Assembly: GCF_002258215.1 (NCBI RefSeq)
Contig: NZ_NEFY01000001.1
Coordinates: forward strand, 186,001-250,000
Source: Marinobacter vinifirmus
Lineage (GTDB): Bacteria > Pseudomonadota > Gammaproteobacteria > Pseudomonadales > Oleiphilaceae
Length of the DNA: 64,000 bases
Reading direction: 5' to 3'
This document shows positions 27,573-37,515 of the stretch, in pieces. The notes under the pieces were generated by a model. That model saw only the letters and a list, made by a program, of their open reading frames with translations. It ran no database searches and was not told where the DNA came from. Position numbers and translations under genes: made by a program. How positions within the stretch are numbered: position 1 is the first letter of the stretch; every line of letters starts with the position of its first letter.

Positions 27573-29573
27573 ATGCCGTCCCGTAAAGATCTCGCCAACG
27601 CCATTCGCGCGCTGAGCATGGATGCGGTTCAGAAAGCCAAGTCCGGCCACCCGGGTGCGCCCATGGGTATGGCGGATATCGCCGAGGTACTGTGGAACGA
27701 TTACTTGAGCCACAACCCGGCCAACCCGCAATGGGCCAACCGTGACCGTTTCGTGCTGTCTAACGGCCATGGCTCCATGCTGCAGTACTCCCTGCTGCAC
27801 CTGAGCGGGTACGACGTTAGCATTGACGACATCAAGAACTTCCGGCAGCTGCACTCCAAGACTCCGGGGCACCCGGAATACGGCTACACACCGGGCATTG
27901 AAACCACTACCGGCCCGCTGGGGCAAGGCATTGCCAACGCCGTTGGTTTCGCGCTGGCCGAGAAATCCCTGGCGGCGCAGTTCAACCGCCCGGGCCACGA
28001 CATTGTGGACCACTACACCTATGCGTTCCTGGGCGACGGCTGCCTGATGGAAGGCATCTCCCACGAAGTGGCGTCCCTGGCCGGTACCCTGGGCCTTGGC
28101 AAGCTGGTGTTCTTCTATGACGACAACGGCATTTCCATCGACGGCGAAGTGGAAGGCTGGTTTACCGACAATACTCCGCAGCGTTTTGAGTCCTACGGCT
28201 GGCAGGTAATTCCGGACGTTGACGGCCACGATGCCGACGACATCCGCGCGGCTGTTGAACAGGCCCGGGCCAACACCGAGCAGCCGACACTGATCTGCTG
28301 CAAGACCATCATCGGCTTTGGTTCCCCCAACAAGCAGGGTAAGGAAGATTGCCACGGTGCCCCGCTGGGTGACGATGAAATCGCCCTGACTCGCGAAGCC
28401 CTGGGCTGGCAGCATGGCCCGTTCGAGGTTCCGTCTGACATCTACGCCGCCTGGGACGCCAGGGAAAAAGGCGCCGCCGCCGAGAAAGCGTGGGAAGAGA
28501 AATTCGCCGCCTACGAAAAGGCCGAGCCGGAACTGGCGGCCGAGTTCAAACGCCGCATGGCGGGTGAGCTGCCGGCAGACTTCTCCGAAAAGGCCCAGGC
28601 CTACATCCAGGAGTGCCAGGACAAGGGCGACACCATCGCCTCCCGTAAGGCATCCCAGAACACCCTGAACGCCTACGGCCCGCTGCTGCCGGAACTGATG
28701 GGTGGCTCTGCCGACCTGGCCGGTTCCAACCTGACCATCTGGTCTGGCTGTAAAGGTGTGAGCAAGGAAGACGCTTCCGGTAACTACATTTATTACGGCG
28801 TTCGTGAGTTCGGTATGGCTGCGATCATGAACGGCATCGCCCTGCACGGCGGCTTTGTTCCTTACGGCGCAACCTTCCTGATCTTCATGGAATACTGCCG
28901 TAACGCAGTGCGCATGGCCGCACTGATGAAGCAGCGTTCCATCTATGTGTTCACCCACGACTCCATCGGTCTGGGCGAAGACGGCCCCACCCACCAGCCC
29001 ATCGAGCAGATGGCCAGCCTGCGTACCACGCCGAACATGAGCATGTGGCGCCCGGCTGATGCCGTGGAATCTGCGGTAGCCTGGAAAGCCGCCCTGGAGC
29101 GCAATGACGGCCCCACCGCCATGGTGTTCTCCCGTCAGAACCTGCCGCACCAGCAGCGTGATGCCGAACAACTGGCCAACGTCGCCAAGGGTGGCTACGT
29201 GCTGTCTGACAGCGAAGGCACCCCGGAACTGATCCTGATCGCCACCGGCTCTGAAGTGGGACTGGCCCAGGACACTGCCGCCAAGCTGCGCGAGCAGGGC
29301 AAGGCCGTGCGTGTGGTTTCCATGCCGTCCACCGACGTGTTCGACGCCCAGAGCGCCGAGTACAAGCAACAGGTACTGCCGCTGGAAGTCACCAACCGTA
29401 TCGCCATCGAAGCCGGCATTGCCGACTACTGGTACAAGTACGTGGGCCTGGACGGCCGCGTTGTGGGTATGACCACCTTCGGTGAATCTGCGCCCGCTGG
29501 CGAGCTGTTCAAGGAATTCGGCTTCACCGTCGACAACATCCAGGAAGTGGCTGACGAACTGCTGGACGCCTGA
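27573..29573 (+). CDS. tkt: Transketolase
   Basis: 666 residues from the ATG at 27573 (GGAG at 27561). The thiamine-binding [32 protein letters not shown] region, the [11 protein letters not shown] substrate loop and the [17 protein letters not shown] segment are intact. It moves two-carbon units in the pentose phosphate pathway. First of a set with epd (1-base overlap), pgk and fba on the same strand, a glycolysis/pentose phosphate cluster common in gammaproteobacteria. Confidence 0.97.
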   Translation: MPSRKDLANAIRALSMDAVQKAKSGHPGAPMGMADIAEVLWNDYLSHNPANPQWANRDRFVLSNGHGSMLQYSLLHLSGYDVSIDDIKNFRQLHSKTPGHPEYGYTPGIETTTGPLGQGIANAVGFALAEKSLAAQFNRPGHDIVDHYTYAFLGDGCLMEGISHEVASLAGTLGLGKLVFFYDDNGISIDGEVEGWFTDNTPQRFESYGWQVIPDVDGHDADDIRAAVEQARANTEQPTLICCKTIIGFGSPNKQGKEDCHGAPLGDDEIALTREALGWQHGPFEVPSDIYAAWDAREKGAAAEKAWEEKFAAYEKAEPELAAEFKRRMAGELPADFSEKAQAYIQECQDKGDTIASRKASQNTLNAYGPLLPELMGGSADLAGSNLTIWSGCKGVSKEDASGNYIYYGVREFGMAAIMNGIALHGGFVPYGATFLIFMEYCRNAVRMAALMKQRSIYVFTHDSIGLGEDGPTHQPIEQMASLRTTPNMSMWRPADAVESAVAWKAALERNDGPTAMVFSRQNLPHQQRDAEQLANVAKGGYVLSDSEGTPELILIATGSEVGLAQDTAAKLREQGKAVRVVSMPSTDVFDAQSAEYKQQVLPLEVTNRIAIEAGIADYWYKYVGLDGRVVGMTTFGESAPAGELFKEFGFTVDNIQEVADELLDA

Positions 29574-30601
29574 TGACCAACTCGACGCCGTTTCGCATCG
29601 CCATCAACGGGTACGGCCGTATCGGCCAGTGCGTGTTGCGGGCCCTGTATGAAAACGGCTATCGCGACCATCTGCAGGTGGTCGCGATCAACGAGTTGTC
29701 GGATATCGACACCATTGCCCACCTGACCAAGTACGACTCCACCCACGGTCGGTTTCACGGTGAGGTGGCGGTGGATGGCGACAACCTGGTAGTGAACGGC
29801 GACCGCATTCGAGTACTGCGTCACCCGGACCCGGCGGAACTGCCCTGGCGTCTGCTGGACGTAGACTTGGTGCTGGAATGTTCCGGCGCCTACTCGGACC
29901 GGACAACAGCGGAAAAGCACATCGCAGCGGGTGCCCAGCGCCTGCTGTTCTCCCAGCCGGGAGAGCCGAGTGTTGACCGCACCGTGGTCTATGGTATCAA
30001 CGATGGCGACCTTAACCCGCAGGATGTCATTGTGGCTGCAGGTTCCTGCACCACCAACTGCCTGGTACCGGTGATCAAGGTGCTGGACGACGCCTTCGGC
30101 GTAGAGCAGGGCAGCACCACCACCATCCATGCCGCCATGAACGACCAGCCGGTGATCGACGCCTACCACCACCAGGACCTGCGCCGCACCCGCAGTGCGT
30201 TGCACAATATTGTGCCGGTAGACACCGGCCTGGCGCGCGGCATCGAACGCTTGCTGCCCCATATGGAAGGCCGCTTCAGCTCGGTAGCCATGCGCGTGCC
30301 AACGCTGAATGTGTCTGCTATAGACATGGTGGTGAACGTACGTGAAGCGACCGATGTTGCGGCAGTAAACCTGCTGCTGAAAAACGCCGCTAACGGATCG
30401 CTAAAAGGCATTCTCGGCTACACCGACGAACTCCTGGCCAGCTCCGACTTCAACCACGACGCCCACTCCGGCGTGGTAGACGGCGGCCAGACCCGGGTGA
30501 CCGGCGGCACCATGGTGAAAGTGCTGTGCTGGTTCGATAACGAATGGGGCTTTGCTAACCGGATGCTGGATGTCAGTAAGGTCTGGCTAACCAGAACCTG
30601 A
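29573..30601 (+). CDS. epd: D-erythrose-4-phosphate dehydrogenase (GAPDH family)
   Basis: 342 residues. Rossmann start INGYGRIGQCVLRALYE. Catalytic Cys159 in GSCTTNC, where most GAPDHs have ASCTTNC. The segments AINELSDIDTIAHLTKYDSTHGRF and HPDPAELPWRLLDVDLV follow Epd rather than GapA. Position between tkt and pgk also matches the epd-pgk-fba order of E. coli. Epd makes 4-phosphoerythronate for pyridoxal phosphate synthesis. A role as a glycolytic or gluconeogenic GAPDH cannot be excluded. Confidence 0.88.
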   Translation: MTNSTPFRIAINGYGRIGQCVLRALYENGYRDHLQVVAINELSDIDTIAHLTKYDSTHGRFHGEVAVDGDNLVVNGDRIRVLRHPDPAELPWRLLDVDLVLECSGAYSDRTTAEKHIAAGAQRLLFSQPGEPSVDRTVVYGINDGDLNPQDVIVAAGSCTTNCLVPVIKVLDDAFGVEQGSTTTIHAAMNDQPVIDAYHHQDLRRTRSALHNIVPVDTGLARGIERLLPHMEGRFSSVAMRVPTLNVSAIDMVVNVREATDVAAVNLLLKNAANGSLKGILGYTDELLASSDFNHDAHSGVVDGGQTRVTGGTMVKVLCWFDNEWGFANRMLDVSKVWLTRT

Positions 30602-30611
30602 CGGATACAAA

Positions 30612-30641
30612 GGGGTCTGACCCCGAACGGGGTCAGACCCC
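30612..30641. terminator. GGGGTCTGACCCC hairpin between epd and pgk
   Basis: Perfect 13-bp inverted repeat (30612-30624 and 30629-30641) with a GAAC loop, 10 bases after the epd stop. No T-run follows. It resembles dispersed short palindromes in many proteobacteria and may serve as mRNA 3' stabiliser or partial terminator. Confidence 0.65.
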
Positions 30642-30694
30642 ACCCAAAAGCTTAAACATTTGCACCTTTGAACCCATAACTACGGAACCTGATT

Positions 30695-31855
30695 ATGGCC
30701 ATCAAAAAAATGACTGACCTGAACCTCGCCGGCAAGCGGGTTCTGATTCGTGAAGACCTGAACGTACCGGTCAAAGACGGCAAAGTATCCAGCGACGCCC
30801 GCATCCGCGCCTCGCTGCCGACCATCAAGGCCGCCAAAGACGCCGGCGCCAAAGTCATGCTGATGTCCCACCTGGGCCGTCCGGAAGAAGGCGTGTACGA
30901 CGAAGCCTCCTCCATGAAGCCCGTAGCCGAGCACCTGAGCACCCTGCTGGGCCAGGAAGTGCGCCTGATCAAGGATTATCTTGACGGCGTTGAAGTGGCC
31001 GACGGCGAAGTCGTACTGTTCGAAAACGTTCGCTTCAACAAAGGCGAAAAGAAAGACAACGAAGACCTCGCCAAGCAATACGCGGCCCTGTGCGATGTCT
31101 ACGTGATGGACGCCTTCGGCACCGCCCACCGCGCCCAGGCCTCCACCCACGGAGTGGCGAAGTTCGCCCCCGAAGCCTGCGCCGGCCCGCTGCTGGCAGC
31201 CGAACTCGACGCCCTCGGCAAGGCCCTCGACAACCCGGCCAAGCCCGTGGTTGCAATCGTCGGCGGCTCCAAAGTCTCCACCAAACTGGACGTCCTCAAC
31301 GCCCTGGAAAAAGTGTGTGACCAGATCATCGTCGGCGGCGGCATCGCCAATACCTTCCTGGCCGCCGCTGGCCACCCGGTAGGCAAGTCACTGTGCGAAC
31401 ACGACCTGGTCGACACCGCCAAAGACATCGCCAGCCGCGTAGAAATCCCATTGCCGGTTGATGTAGTCGTCGCCAGCGAATTCGCCGAAACCGCCACCGC
31501 CACAGTGAAAAACATCTCCGACGTCAACGCCGACGACATGATCCTCGACGTAGGCCCGGAAACCGCCGGCCAGTTCGCGAGCCTGCTCAAGAACGCCAAA
31601 ACCATCCTGTGGAACGGCCCGGTCGGCGTGTTCGAATTCGACCAGTTCGGCAACGGCACCAAAGCGTTGGCCGAAGCCATCGCCGAAAGCGACGCTTTCT
31701 CCCTCGCCGGCGGCGGCGACACCGTGGCTGCCGTTGACAAATACGGCATAGCTGACAAGATCTCCTACATCTCCACCGGCGGCGGCGCGTTCCTAGAATT
31801 CGTGGAAGGCAAAACCCTGCCGGCAGTAGCCGTACTGGAAGAGCGCGGAGCGTAA
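30695..31855 (+). CDS. pgk: Phosphoglycerate kinase
   Basis: 386 residues. Substrate-binding [10 protein letters not shown] and the [10 protein letters not shown] loop are in the N-terminal domain; the nucleotide-binding region includes GPVGVFEF and the C-terminal GGGDTVAAV and [10 protein letters not shown]. Transfers phosphate from 1,3-bisphosphoglycerate to ADP. Between epd and fba. The downstream gap carries a hairpin and a dispersed repeat, so fba may have its own promoter or depend on read-through. Confidence 0.97.
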   Translation: MAIKKMTDLNLAGKRVLIREDLNVPVKDGKVSSDARIRASLPTIKAAKDAGAKVMLMSHLGRPEEGVYDEASSMKPVAEHLSTLLGQEVRLIKDYLDGVEVADGEVVLFENVRFNKGEKKDNEDLAKQYAALCDVYVMDAFGTAHRAQASTHGVAKFAPEACAGPLLAAELDALGKALDNPAKPVVAIVGGSKVSTKLDVLNALEKVCDQIIVGGGIANTFLAAAGHPVGKSLCEHDLVDTAKDIASRVEIPLPVDVVVASEFAETATATVKNISDVNADDMILDVGPETAGQFASLLKNAKTILWNGPVGVFEFDQFGNGTKALAEAIAESDAFSLAGGGDTVAAVDKYGIADKISYISTGGGAFLEFVEGKTLPAVAVLEERGA

Positions 31856-31863
31856 TCAATAAA

Positions 31864-31900
31864 GCGATTCTGAGAGAAGCCCGCACAGGGCCAGAATCGC
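31864..31900 (+). terminator. Hairpin after pgk
   Basis: Stem GCGATTCTG (31864-31872) with CAGAATCGC (31892-31900), loop of 19 bases, 8 bases after the pgk stop. No clear T-tract, so termination strength is uncertain. Confidence 0.45.
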
Positions 31901-31902
31901 AA

Positions 31903-32010
31903 GGAGGGTGGGGTAAGTCATTCGCGGAATTTCGAAGGCCATGGATGGCCGGAGAGAAGCGCACAAGGATGTGCTCGTAGCGGTTCCGCGAATGACTTAC
32001 CCCACCCTCC
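31903..32010. repeat. Dispersed inverted-repeat element, copy 2 (27-bp perfect arms)
   Basis: Arms 31903-31929 and 31984-32010 are exact complements over 27 bases (GGAGGGTGGGGTAAGTCATT at the left end). The 54-base spacer contains GGCCATGGATGGCCGGAG followed by GAAGCGCACAAGGATGTG. The spacer core is shared with 17097-17212 and 50987-51081, while the arms are unique to this copy. Lies between pgk and fba. Confidence 0.88.
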
Positions 32011-32078
32011 GCAGCAGACTCCCAAGTCTGAAAACGAACAGAATTCAAACCTCAAAAAGTCAACGAAGGAGACAACCC

Positions 32079-33143
32079 ATGGCCCTGATTTCGCTGCGGC
32101 AACTTCTGGACCACGCCGCCGAGCATGGTTACGGTGTGCCAGCCTTTAACGTAAACAACCTCGAACAAATGCGCGCCATCATGGAAGCCGCCGACAAAAC
32201 CGACTCCCCGGTCATTGTCCAGGCCTCCGCCGGTGCCCGCAAATACGCCGGTGCCCCCTTCCTGCGCCACCTGATCCTGGCCGCCATCGAAGAATGGCCA
32301 CACATCCCGGTGGTTATGCACCAGGACCACGGCACCAGCCCGGCCGTGTGCCAGCGCTCCATCCAGCTCGGCTTCAGCTCCGTGATGATGGACGGCTCCC
32401 TGGGTGAAGACGGCAAAACCCCGACCAGCTACGAATACAACGTCGACGTTACCCGTCGCACCGTTGAAATGGCCCACGCCTGTGGCGTGTCCGTAGAAGG
32501 CGAGCTGGGCTGCCTGGGCTCCCTGGAAACCGGCCAGGCCGGTGAAGAAGATGGCATCGGCGCCGAAGGCACCCTGGACCATGACCAGATGCTGACCGAC
32601 CCGGAAGAAGCCGCAGACTTCGTCAAGAAAACTCACGTAGACGCACTGGCCATCGCCATCGGCACCAGCCACGGCGCCTACAAGTTCACCCGTCCGCCGA
32701 CAGGTGACATCCTGGCCATCGAGCAAATCAAAGCCATCCACAAACGCATTCCAGACACCCACCTGGTGATGCACGGCTCCAGCTCCGTTCCCCAGGAGTG
32801 GCTGAAGGTCATCAACGAATTCGGTGGCGAGATTCCGGAAACCTACGGTGTCCCGGTGGAAGAAATCGTGGAAGGTATCAAGCACGGCGTGCGCAAGGTC
32901 AACATCGACACCGACCTGCGCCTGGCCTCAACCGGTGCGGTTCGTCGCTTCATGGCCCAGAACCCGGCCGAATTCGACCCACGCAAATTCCTCAAGGCCA
33001 CCATGGTTGCCATGACCGATATCTGCGTAGCGCGCTACGAAGCCTTCGGTTGTGCCGGCCAGGCCAGCAAGATCAAGCCGGTTAACCTCGAGCAGATGTT
33101 CGAGCGTTACGCCGCTGGCGAGCTGGACCCGAAGGTTAAATAA
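32079..33143 (+). CDS. fba: Fructose-bisphosphate aldolase, class II (Calvin cycle subtype)
   Basis: 354 residues from the ATG at 32079, which follows a GAAGGAGA site. Zn-dependent class II aldolase: [24 protein letters not shown] start, [12 protein letters not shown] with zinc ligand His, [12 protein letters not shown] and [12 protein letters not shown]. Length and the [20 protein letters not shown] C-terminal region fit the Calvin-type subgroup found also in heterotrophs. Splits fructose-1,6-bisphosphate. A strong terminator follows, and a group II intron sits right behind it. Confidence 0.96.
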   Translation: MALISLRQLLDHAAEHGYGVPAFNVNNLEQMRAIMEAADKTDSPVIVQASAGARKYAGAPFLRHLILAAIEEWPHIPVVMHQDHGTSPAVCQRSIQLGFSSVMMDGSLGEDGKTPTSYEYNVDVTRRTVEMAHACGVSVEGELGCLGSLETGQAGEEDGIGAEGTLDHDQMLTDPEEAADFVKKTHVDALAIAIGTSHGAYKFTRPPTGDILAIEQIKAIHKRIPDTHLVMHGSSSVPQEWLKVINEFGGEIPETYGVPVEEIVEGIKHGVRKVNIDTDLRLASTGAVRRFMAQNPAEFDPRKFLKATMVAMTDICVARYEAFGCAGQASKIKPVNLEQMFERYAAGELDPKVK

Positions 33144-33165
33144 GGCTTTCCGCCTCGTTTACCTG

Positions 33166-33197
33166 AAAGCCCTGGCCCTGGTGGTCGGGGCTTTTTT
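33166..33197 (+). terminator. Intrinsic terminator of fba, probable group II intron target
   Basis: A 12-bp stem (AAAGCCCTGGCC at 33166-33177 with GGTCGGGGCTTT at 33183-33194, two G-U pairs), loop CTGGT and a run of six T at 33192-33197. The intron begins at or near the next base. Confidence 0.85.
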
Positions 33198-35267
33198 GTT
33201 TGCCCGGCGAAGCCGGCAAACCCGGCCACCTGAAAGAAGATGGCGTCACCCCGACTGAGGGGAAGACAATCCGACTGGCAAGGGCGTCACTGGCCAACGG
33301 TGGGGTCTGAAGGAAGCCATAGGAAGTTAACGGTACACAACGCAAGTGAACCTGCTTCGGCAGCCCAGGTGGGTTAGCGTGCAAAATAGCGCGACGCCCG
33401 ATACTCAGTCAGACCTGGGCTGTGCTTGAGGGTGGCATCGTTAACAGGGAGCCGGTGCAGTAACCGGGGAAGCCTGACACCGAATCCGGCGATGCCGGAG
33501 GCTGTGGCGCAAGGTGAAAGCCGAGGCCGCAGTCGGTGCGAGGTGGCAGATGAAGCCGTAGTAGTGAGGAAGTTCCGGCCTGAGAAGCCTGGTAACAGCG
33601 TGGAGGACAAAACCGGAATGACCGCTGGCGGAGGTTCAGCGGACCGGTCAGGGTCAAAAGCTCTGGTCGGATGCGAAGGGCGGAAGTCATTAACGAGAGT
33701 GACGGACGACGAGCGAACAGGTGGACGCTGCGTTCACAAGCTGCCCGACGGGGCAGGGAAGTGCATCGGGGTGCTGCGGGAACGCAGTGGCTCTGGTGTT
33801 CTCCGAACAAGGGAGTAGAGCGATACCGTGGCGGCAGATTGCCAGAGCGCTAGTACCCGGACGGATCGCCTGAAACAGACCGGCAGCCAGACCGATCCTC
33901 GAAGCCGTCACCACAGAGATGAGCAGGCATGAGGAAATACTACAGTCTGTACGGGCAATTGCTGTCAAAACAGCGCCTGTATGAAGCCTTCAGGCACATC
34001 AAACGCAACAAGGGCGCGGCCGGAATCGATGGGCAGAGCCTGAGTGCGTTTGAGGCGAATCTGGAGGTGGAGCTGTCGTGCCTGTTGCTCGAGCTGAAGG
34101 AAAAGCGCTATCGGGCGCAACCAGTCAGGCGCGTAGCCATCGCCAAGGATGACGGCGGTGAGCGTCTGCTGGGCATTCCGACGGTTCGGGACCGGGTTGT
34201 GCAACAGGCGCTGCGCCGTATTATCGAACCGATCTTCGAGCCGGATTTCCACCCGTCGAGTTACGGGTATCGTCCGGGACGCAGTGGTCACCACGCCATC
34301 GGCAAGGCGGAGTTGTTTATCCGCCGATACCGGCGTGACTGGGTTGTGGACATGGACCTGTCGAAATGCTTCGACACGCTCAACCATGACCTGATCATCC
34401 GCCAGTTCCGCCAACGGATCACGGACGGCAGTGTCCTGTCACTGCTGCGCCAGTTCCTGGAAAGCGGCGTGATGGTGGGGTACCACCTTGAAGAAACGGA
34501 GCTGGGAAGCCCGCAGGGCGGCGTGATCAGCCCGCTGATTGCGAACGTCTATCTGGACGCCTTCGACCAGTTCATGAAAGCCCGGGGTCACCTACGCGGA
34601 CGACATCCTGATCCTGTGCGGCTCACGAGCGGGCGCGGAGAATGCGTTACGGGTTGCCCGGCGCTATCTGGAAAATGAGTTGAAGCTGACGGTCAATACC
34701 ACCAAAACCCACATCGCCCATAGTGATGAAGGGGTTAAGTTTCTGGGCGTGGTGATACATAGCAAGTACACCCGCATACAGGGAAAGAAGGTGGTCAGGC
34801 TTAAGCAGAAGCTGAAATCACTGACAAAGCGAAACCGGGGCATCGGACTCGCGGCCATTATACGTGAGCTGAATCCGGTGTTGCGGGGCTTTGTCAGCTA
34901 CTTCCGGGTGGCGAACTGCGCGCGGGTGTTAAAGCAGGTGATGAGTTGGCTAAGGCGGCGCCTGCGCTGCATCCAGCTCAAGCAGTGGAAAAAGCCGGGC
35001 CGGCTGCATCGGAGGCTGAAACAGCTGGGCTACCAGCCCCCGTTCCGGCACATCCGGATGCAAAGCTGGCGCAATGCAGCATCTCCACTGGCCAGTCTGG
35101 CCCTGCCCAACACCTACCTGCACAATGACCTGAAGTTGATGGATCTTGCGAAGGTCAAAACCGGCATCACTGTCCCCGAGTTCGGGGTAAATTAATGGCA
35201 TGAGCCGTATACGTGGCCCGTATGTACGGTTCTGTGAGAGGGATGAGGCGGTAACGCCTCACCCTAC
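33198..35267 (+). mobile_element. Group II intron (bacterial, behind a terminator), boundaries approximate
   Basis: A structured RNA region (33198 to about 33928) precedes a group II reverse transcriptase, and a domain V/VI-like 3' end follows it: GAGCCGTAT at 35202-35210 pairing with the ATGTACGGTTC segment to 35232, then a domain VI stem with GGCGGTAACGCC. The insertion immediately after a T-tract, on the same strand as fba, is the target choice known for IIC-type introns. A candidate EBS1 (AAAATA, near 33380) can pair with the T-run. The first base and last base are not certain. The protein lacks an HNH endonuclease domain and is frameshifted, so the copy is probably immobile unless helped in trans. 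Confidence 0.85.
33929..35195 (+). pseudogene. Group II intron reverse transcriptase/maturase, frameshifted
   Basis: The first frame (33929-34678) holds RT domains 0-4: RNKGAAGIDGQSL, PDFHPSSYGYRPGRS, DMDLSKCFDTLNHD and GSPQGGVISPLIANVYLD. The reading then breaks at about 34585-34600. The YADD active-site box (TYADDILILC) and the rest of the palm, the thumb and maturase domain X (LNPVLRGFVSYFRVANCARV) continue in another frame to 35195. Relatives read ARGHRIVRYADD, so about 11 bases seem to be missing between ARGH and YADD. No in-frame stop precedes the break, which suggests a recent lesion (or an assembly error). Confidence 0.88.
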
Positions 35268-36146
35268 TCGCTGTTTTAGCCCTCTTTGAGCAAAGTCTGC
35301 AATCAGCTGAGCCACTTTTTCCGGGTGGCTGAGAATCACCCAGTGCCCGGCATCAATGTTATGGCGGGTCAGGTCCGGCACCCACTTGCCCAGATCGTCA
35401 AACAACTGCTCGCCCACGTAGGCATCCTGGAGCGGAACCAGTAGTTGCACCGGACAGCAGGCATACCGTGGTTCCGGAAACAGCAGTTTGCCGCGGAAGT
35501 TTGCCCGGTACAGGTTGACTCCGAATTGTCCGTCTTGCTTCTGGAAAGGGTTGGGCGCCTCCAGCGGAACCCCCTGCTTGCGAAGATAATCCGGCCAAAC
35601 GGAATCCAGCCCGAAACGCCAGGCGGCCGGTGCCAGAAGGGGCAGGTGGAACATGCCGATGTACCAGGAGCTTGCCAGCTGGCGAAATGCTTTCACCTTG
35701 TCGGCGAGTGATCGGCTGGTCAGCTTGCTGCGCGCCCAGTATGCCGCGTGATCCAGCGAGGGGCCGGAGATACTGGTGAAGGTTTTGATGCGAACCTGCA
35801 GGCGGCCCTGGGTGACAGATTCCCAGCTCTGGATAGAGCCCCAATCGTGTCCAATAAGATGGAATGGCCTGTCCGGGATCACCTGGTCTGCCACGCAGGC
35901 CAGGTCCGAGGCGAGTGCCGCCATGCGGTAATCCGAGGTATCTCCCGGAATGTCCGATTCGCCGGCCCCGCGCACATCGTAGGTGATGACATAGAAGGAC
36001 CTGGCGAGCCGTTCGGCCACGGGGTTCCAGACCCGGTGATTGTCCGGGTAGCCATGAACCAGGATGACCGGCTCATTCTCTTCCCGGCCCCGGGTAACAA
36101 CATTGAGGCCAACGGCCCCGTTCCGGATTCGAAGGACATTCTGCAT
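35259..36146 (-). CDS. Alpha/beta hydrolase, epoxide hydrolase-like
   Basis: 295 residues. HGYPDNHRVW oxyanion loop at 31-40; nucleophile elbow GHDWGS with Asp101 as nucleophile, the form of epoxide hydrolases and dehalogenases rather than serine esterases; acid/base His in DAGHWV near 268. Substrate unknown. The last two codons and the TGA (35259-35267) lie inside the apparent domain VI of the group II intron, so the natural C-terminus may have been trimmed or replaced by the insertion. Downstream of the DUF2894 gene by 113 bases, same strand. Confidence 0.88.
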   Translation of the reverse strand: MQNVLRIRNGAVGLNVVTRGREENEPVILVHGYPDNHRVWNPVAERLARSFYVITYDVRGAGESDIPGDTSDYRMAALASDLACVADQVIPDRPFHLIGHDWGSIQSWESVTQGRLQVRIKTFTSISGPSLDHAAYWARSKLTSRSLADKVKAFRQLASSWYIGMFHLPLLAPAAWRFGLDSVWPDYLRKQGVPLEAPNPFQKQDGQFGVNLYRANFRGKLLFPEPRYACCPVQLLVPLQDAYVGEQLFDDLGKWVPDLTRHNIDAGHWVILSHPEKVAQLIADFAQRGLKQRVG

Positions 36147-36259
36147 GCTGGATTTCCTGATAAAGAATCCAGCGTAGCAACCCGATGCCGGGTTTCAGAC
36201 AGCGAAAGAGGCCATCCCCGGGGCGAATCGGGCCAGAATGTATCCGATTGTGTGGGATG

Positions 36260-36862
36260 TCAGCTTTTCCGGGAGGACTTTTCCAGTGCCAGCGAGGTGT
36301 CGATATAACGGGCAAAGCGGAGAGTGTACTCGGGCGAGAGTTTCTGCATCTCGGCCAGCGCCCGGCTGACCAGCCGGTGTGCGTTCATGGGGCCGGCCTC
36401 TTCGGGCGTGCTTTCGATGGCCTGGCGGATGCGCTGTTGGAGTGCCTGGGTATCCTGGCCGGTTTTGACCCGGGCCAGGGCTTTCAGCGGCCTGGGTGAA
36501 TCCTTGACGGGGGCGGCTCCGGTAAGCTCCTCTTCGACTCCGAAAATCCGCTGCTCAAGTGCCGAGCGAGGGGCCTGTGCCGGCACTTCCGTCGATTGGT
36601 TCAGTGCATCCAGCAGGCGGGTAAGTTGCGACGGTCTCTGGTCGCCCGCAGGTGTTGTGACCTGCTCTGCCACATCCGCCATACCCTGCCTTGCCTGGTA
36701 ATCAGAAACGGCCTGCTGAAGCTTCAGCCAGTGTTCACCGTGTTGAAGGCCCTTTGCGCGCAATCGCCGTTCGAAGGATTCCAGATAGCGAAAGCGCACC
36801 GGGTCCAGCCGATCGACACCGGATTGCCTGAGCGGGTCGAGCAGGGATGTTTTCGTAGTCAT
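36260..36862 (-). CDS. DUF2894 family protein
   Basis: 200 residues, no signal peptide or membrane segment. The start LDPLRQSGVDRLDPVRFRYLESFERR and the C-terminal SPEYTLRFARYIDTSLALE match the DUF2894 family as I know it. Mostly helical. Last gene of the cluster DUF3348, DUF802, OmpA-like, DUF2894; its start overlaps the OmpA-like gene by 4 bases. Function unknown; probably a cytoplasmic partner of the membrane complex. Confidence 0.75.
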   Translation of the reverse strand: MTTKTSLLDPLRQSGVDRLDPVRFRYLESFERRLRAKGLQHGEHWLKLQQAVSDYQARQGMADVAEQVTTPAGDQRPSQLTRLLDALNQSTEVPAQAPRSALEQRIFGVEEELTGAAPVKDSPRPLKALARVKTGQDTQALQQRIRQAIESTPEEAGPMNAHRLVSRALAEMQKLSPEYTLRFARYIDTSLALEKSSRKS

Positions 36863-37515
36863 CGGTCGCCCGACTCCCTTTCGGCTTCCGCGGCCGCCGA
36901 AGGCGCCCGGGGCACGGTACTGATCTCCACCCGCCGGTTCTGGGCTCGCGACTCGGCATCCACATTGGGTACCGCCGGATGGTGCGGGCCGAAGGCGGCG
37001 GCGAACACCCGGTCGTTGGGCAGCCCCAGTTCTGTTAGCGAGCGGGTAACGGTAAGTGCCCGCTGGGCCGATAGGCCCCAGTTATCCTGGTAACGGTTGC
37101 CCGGGTGCATGGGCAGGTCGTCGGTAAAGCCGCTCACCATCAGCAGCTCATCGTGCTGGGTCAGATAGGTTTGCAGAGGTGAAATCAATGATTCCAGAAC
37201 CTCCTCGCCTTCGGCCTGAAGTTGGTCCGAGTTTAGCTCGAACAGCACGTTGCCGCTGATGCCTATGCGGCCATCCCGGAAGGTGACCAGTCCCTTGGTG
37301 AGCGGGTCTTCCAGCGCCTGTTCCAGGGCGATCCTGCGCTGCTCTTCCGCTTCCCGCTTTTCGATTTCCTGGGCCAGGGACTGACTCAGCTCCAGCTGAA
37401 TGCCGATTACCCACACCAGAATCAGCGCCAGGATTCCCACCAGCGCGGCCATCAGGTCCGAGAAGATGGCCCAGACCGGTGCCGATTGCTGTTCGCCGCC
37501 TTCCAGCTGTTCCAT
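36859..37515 (-). CDS. MotB/ZorB-like OmpA-family membrane protein
   Basis: 218 residues. One transmembrane helix (about 18-40) with Asp20 at its start (IFSDLMAALVGILALIL), the position of the proton-binding Asp in MotB-type stators. A short coiled coil (45-75) is followed by an OmpA peptidoglycan-binding domain (about 95-200) with VLFELNSDQL, VSGFTDDLP and SAQRALTVTRSL. Overlaps the MotA-like gene by 1 base (TGATG) and DUF2894 by 4 bases. Likely the periplasm-anchored half of a proton-driven stator-like complex; this is inferred from architecture. Confidence 0.85.
   Translation of the reverse strand: MEQLEGGEQQSAPVWAIFSDLMAALVGILALILVWVIGIQLELSQSLAQEIEKREAEEQRRIALEQALEDPLTKGLVTFRDGRIGISGNVLFELNSDQLQAEGEEVLESLISPLQTYLTQHDELLMVSGFTDDLPMHPGNRYQDNWGLSAQRALTVTRSLTELGLPNDRVFAAAFGPHHPAVPNVDAESRAQNRRVEISTVPRAPSAAAEAERESGDR

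Noticed and set aside
27570..29369. 599-codon open frame opposite tkt
   Set aside because: Antisense shadow of transketolase; no signal or family features.
33144..33928. Protein-coding genes between fba and the reverse transcriptase
   Set aside because: Open frames here lie in the structured 5' part of the group II intron and have no coding character.
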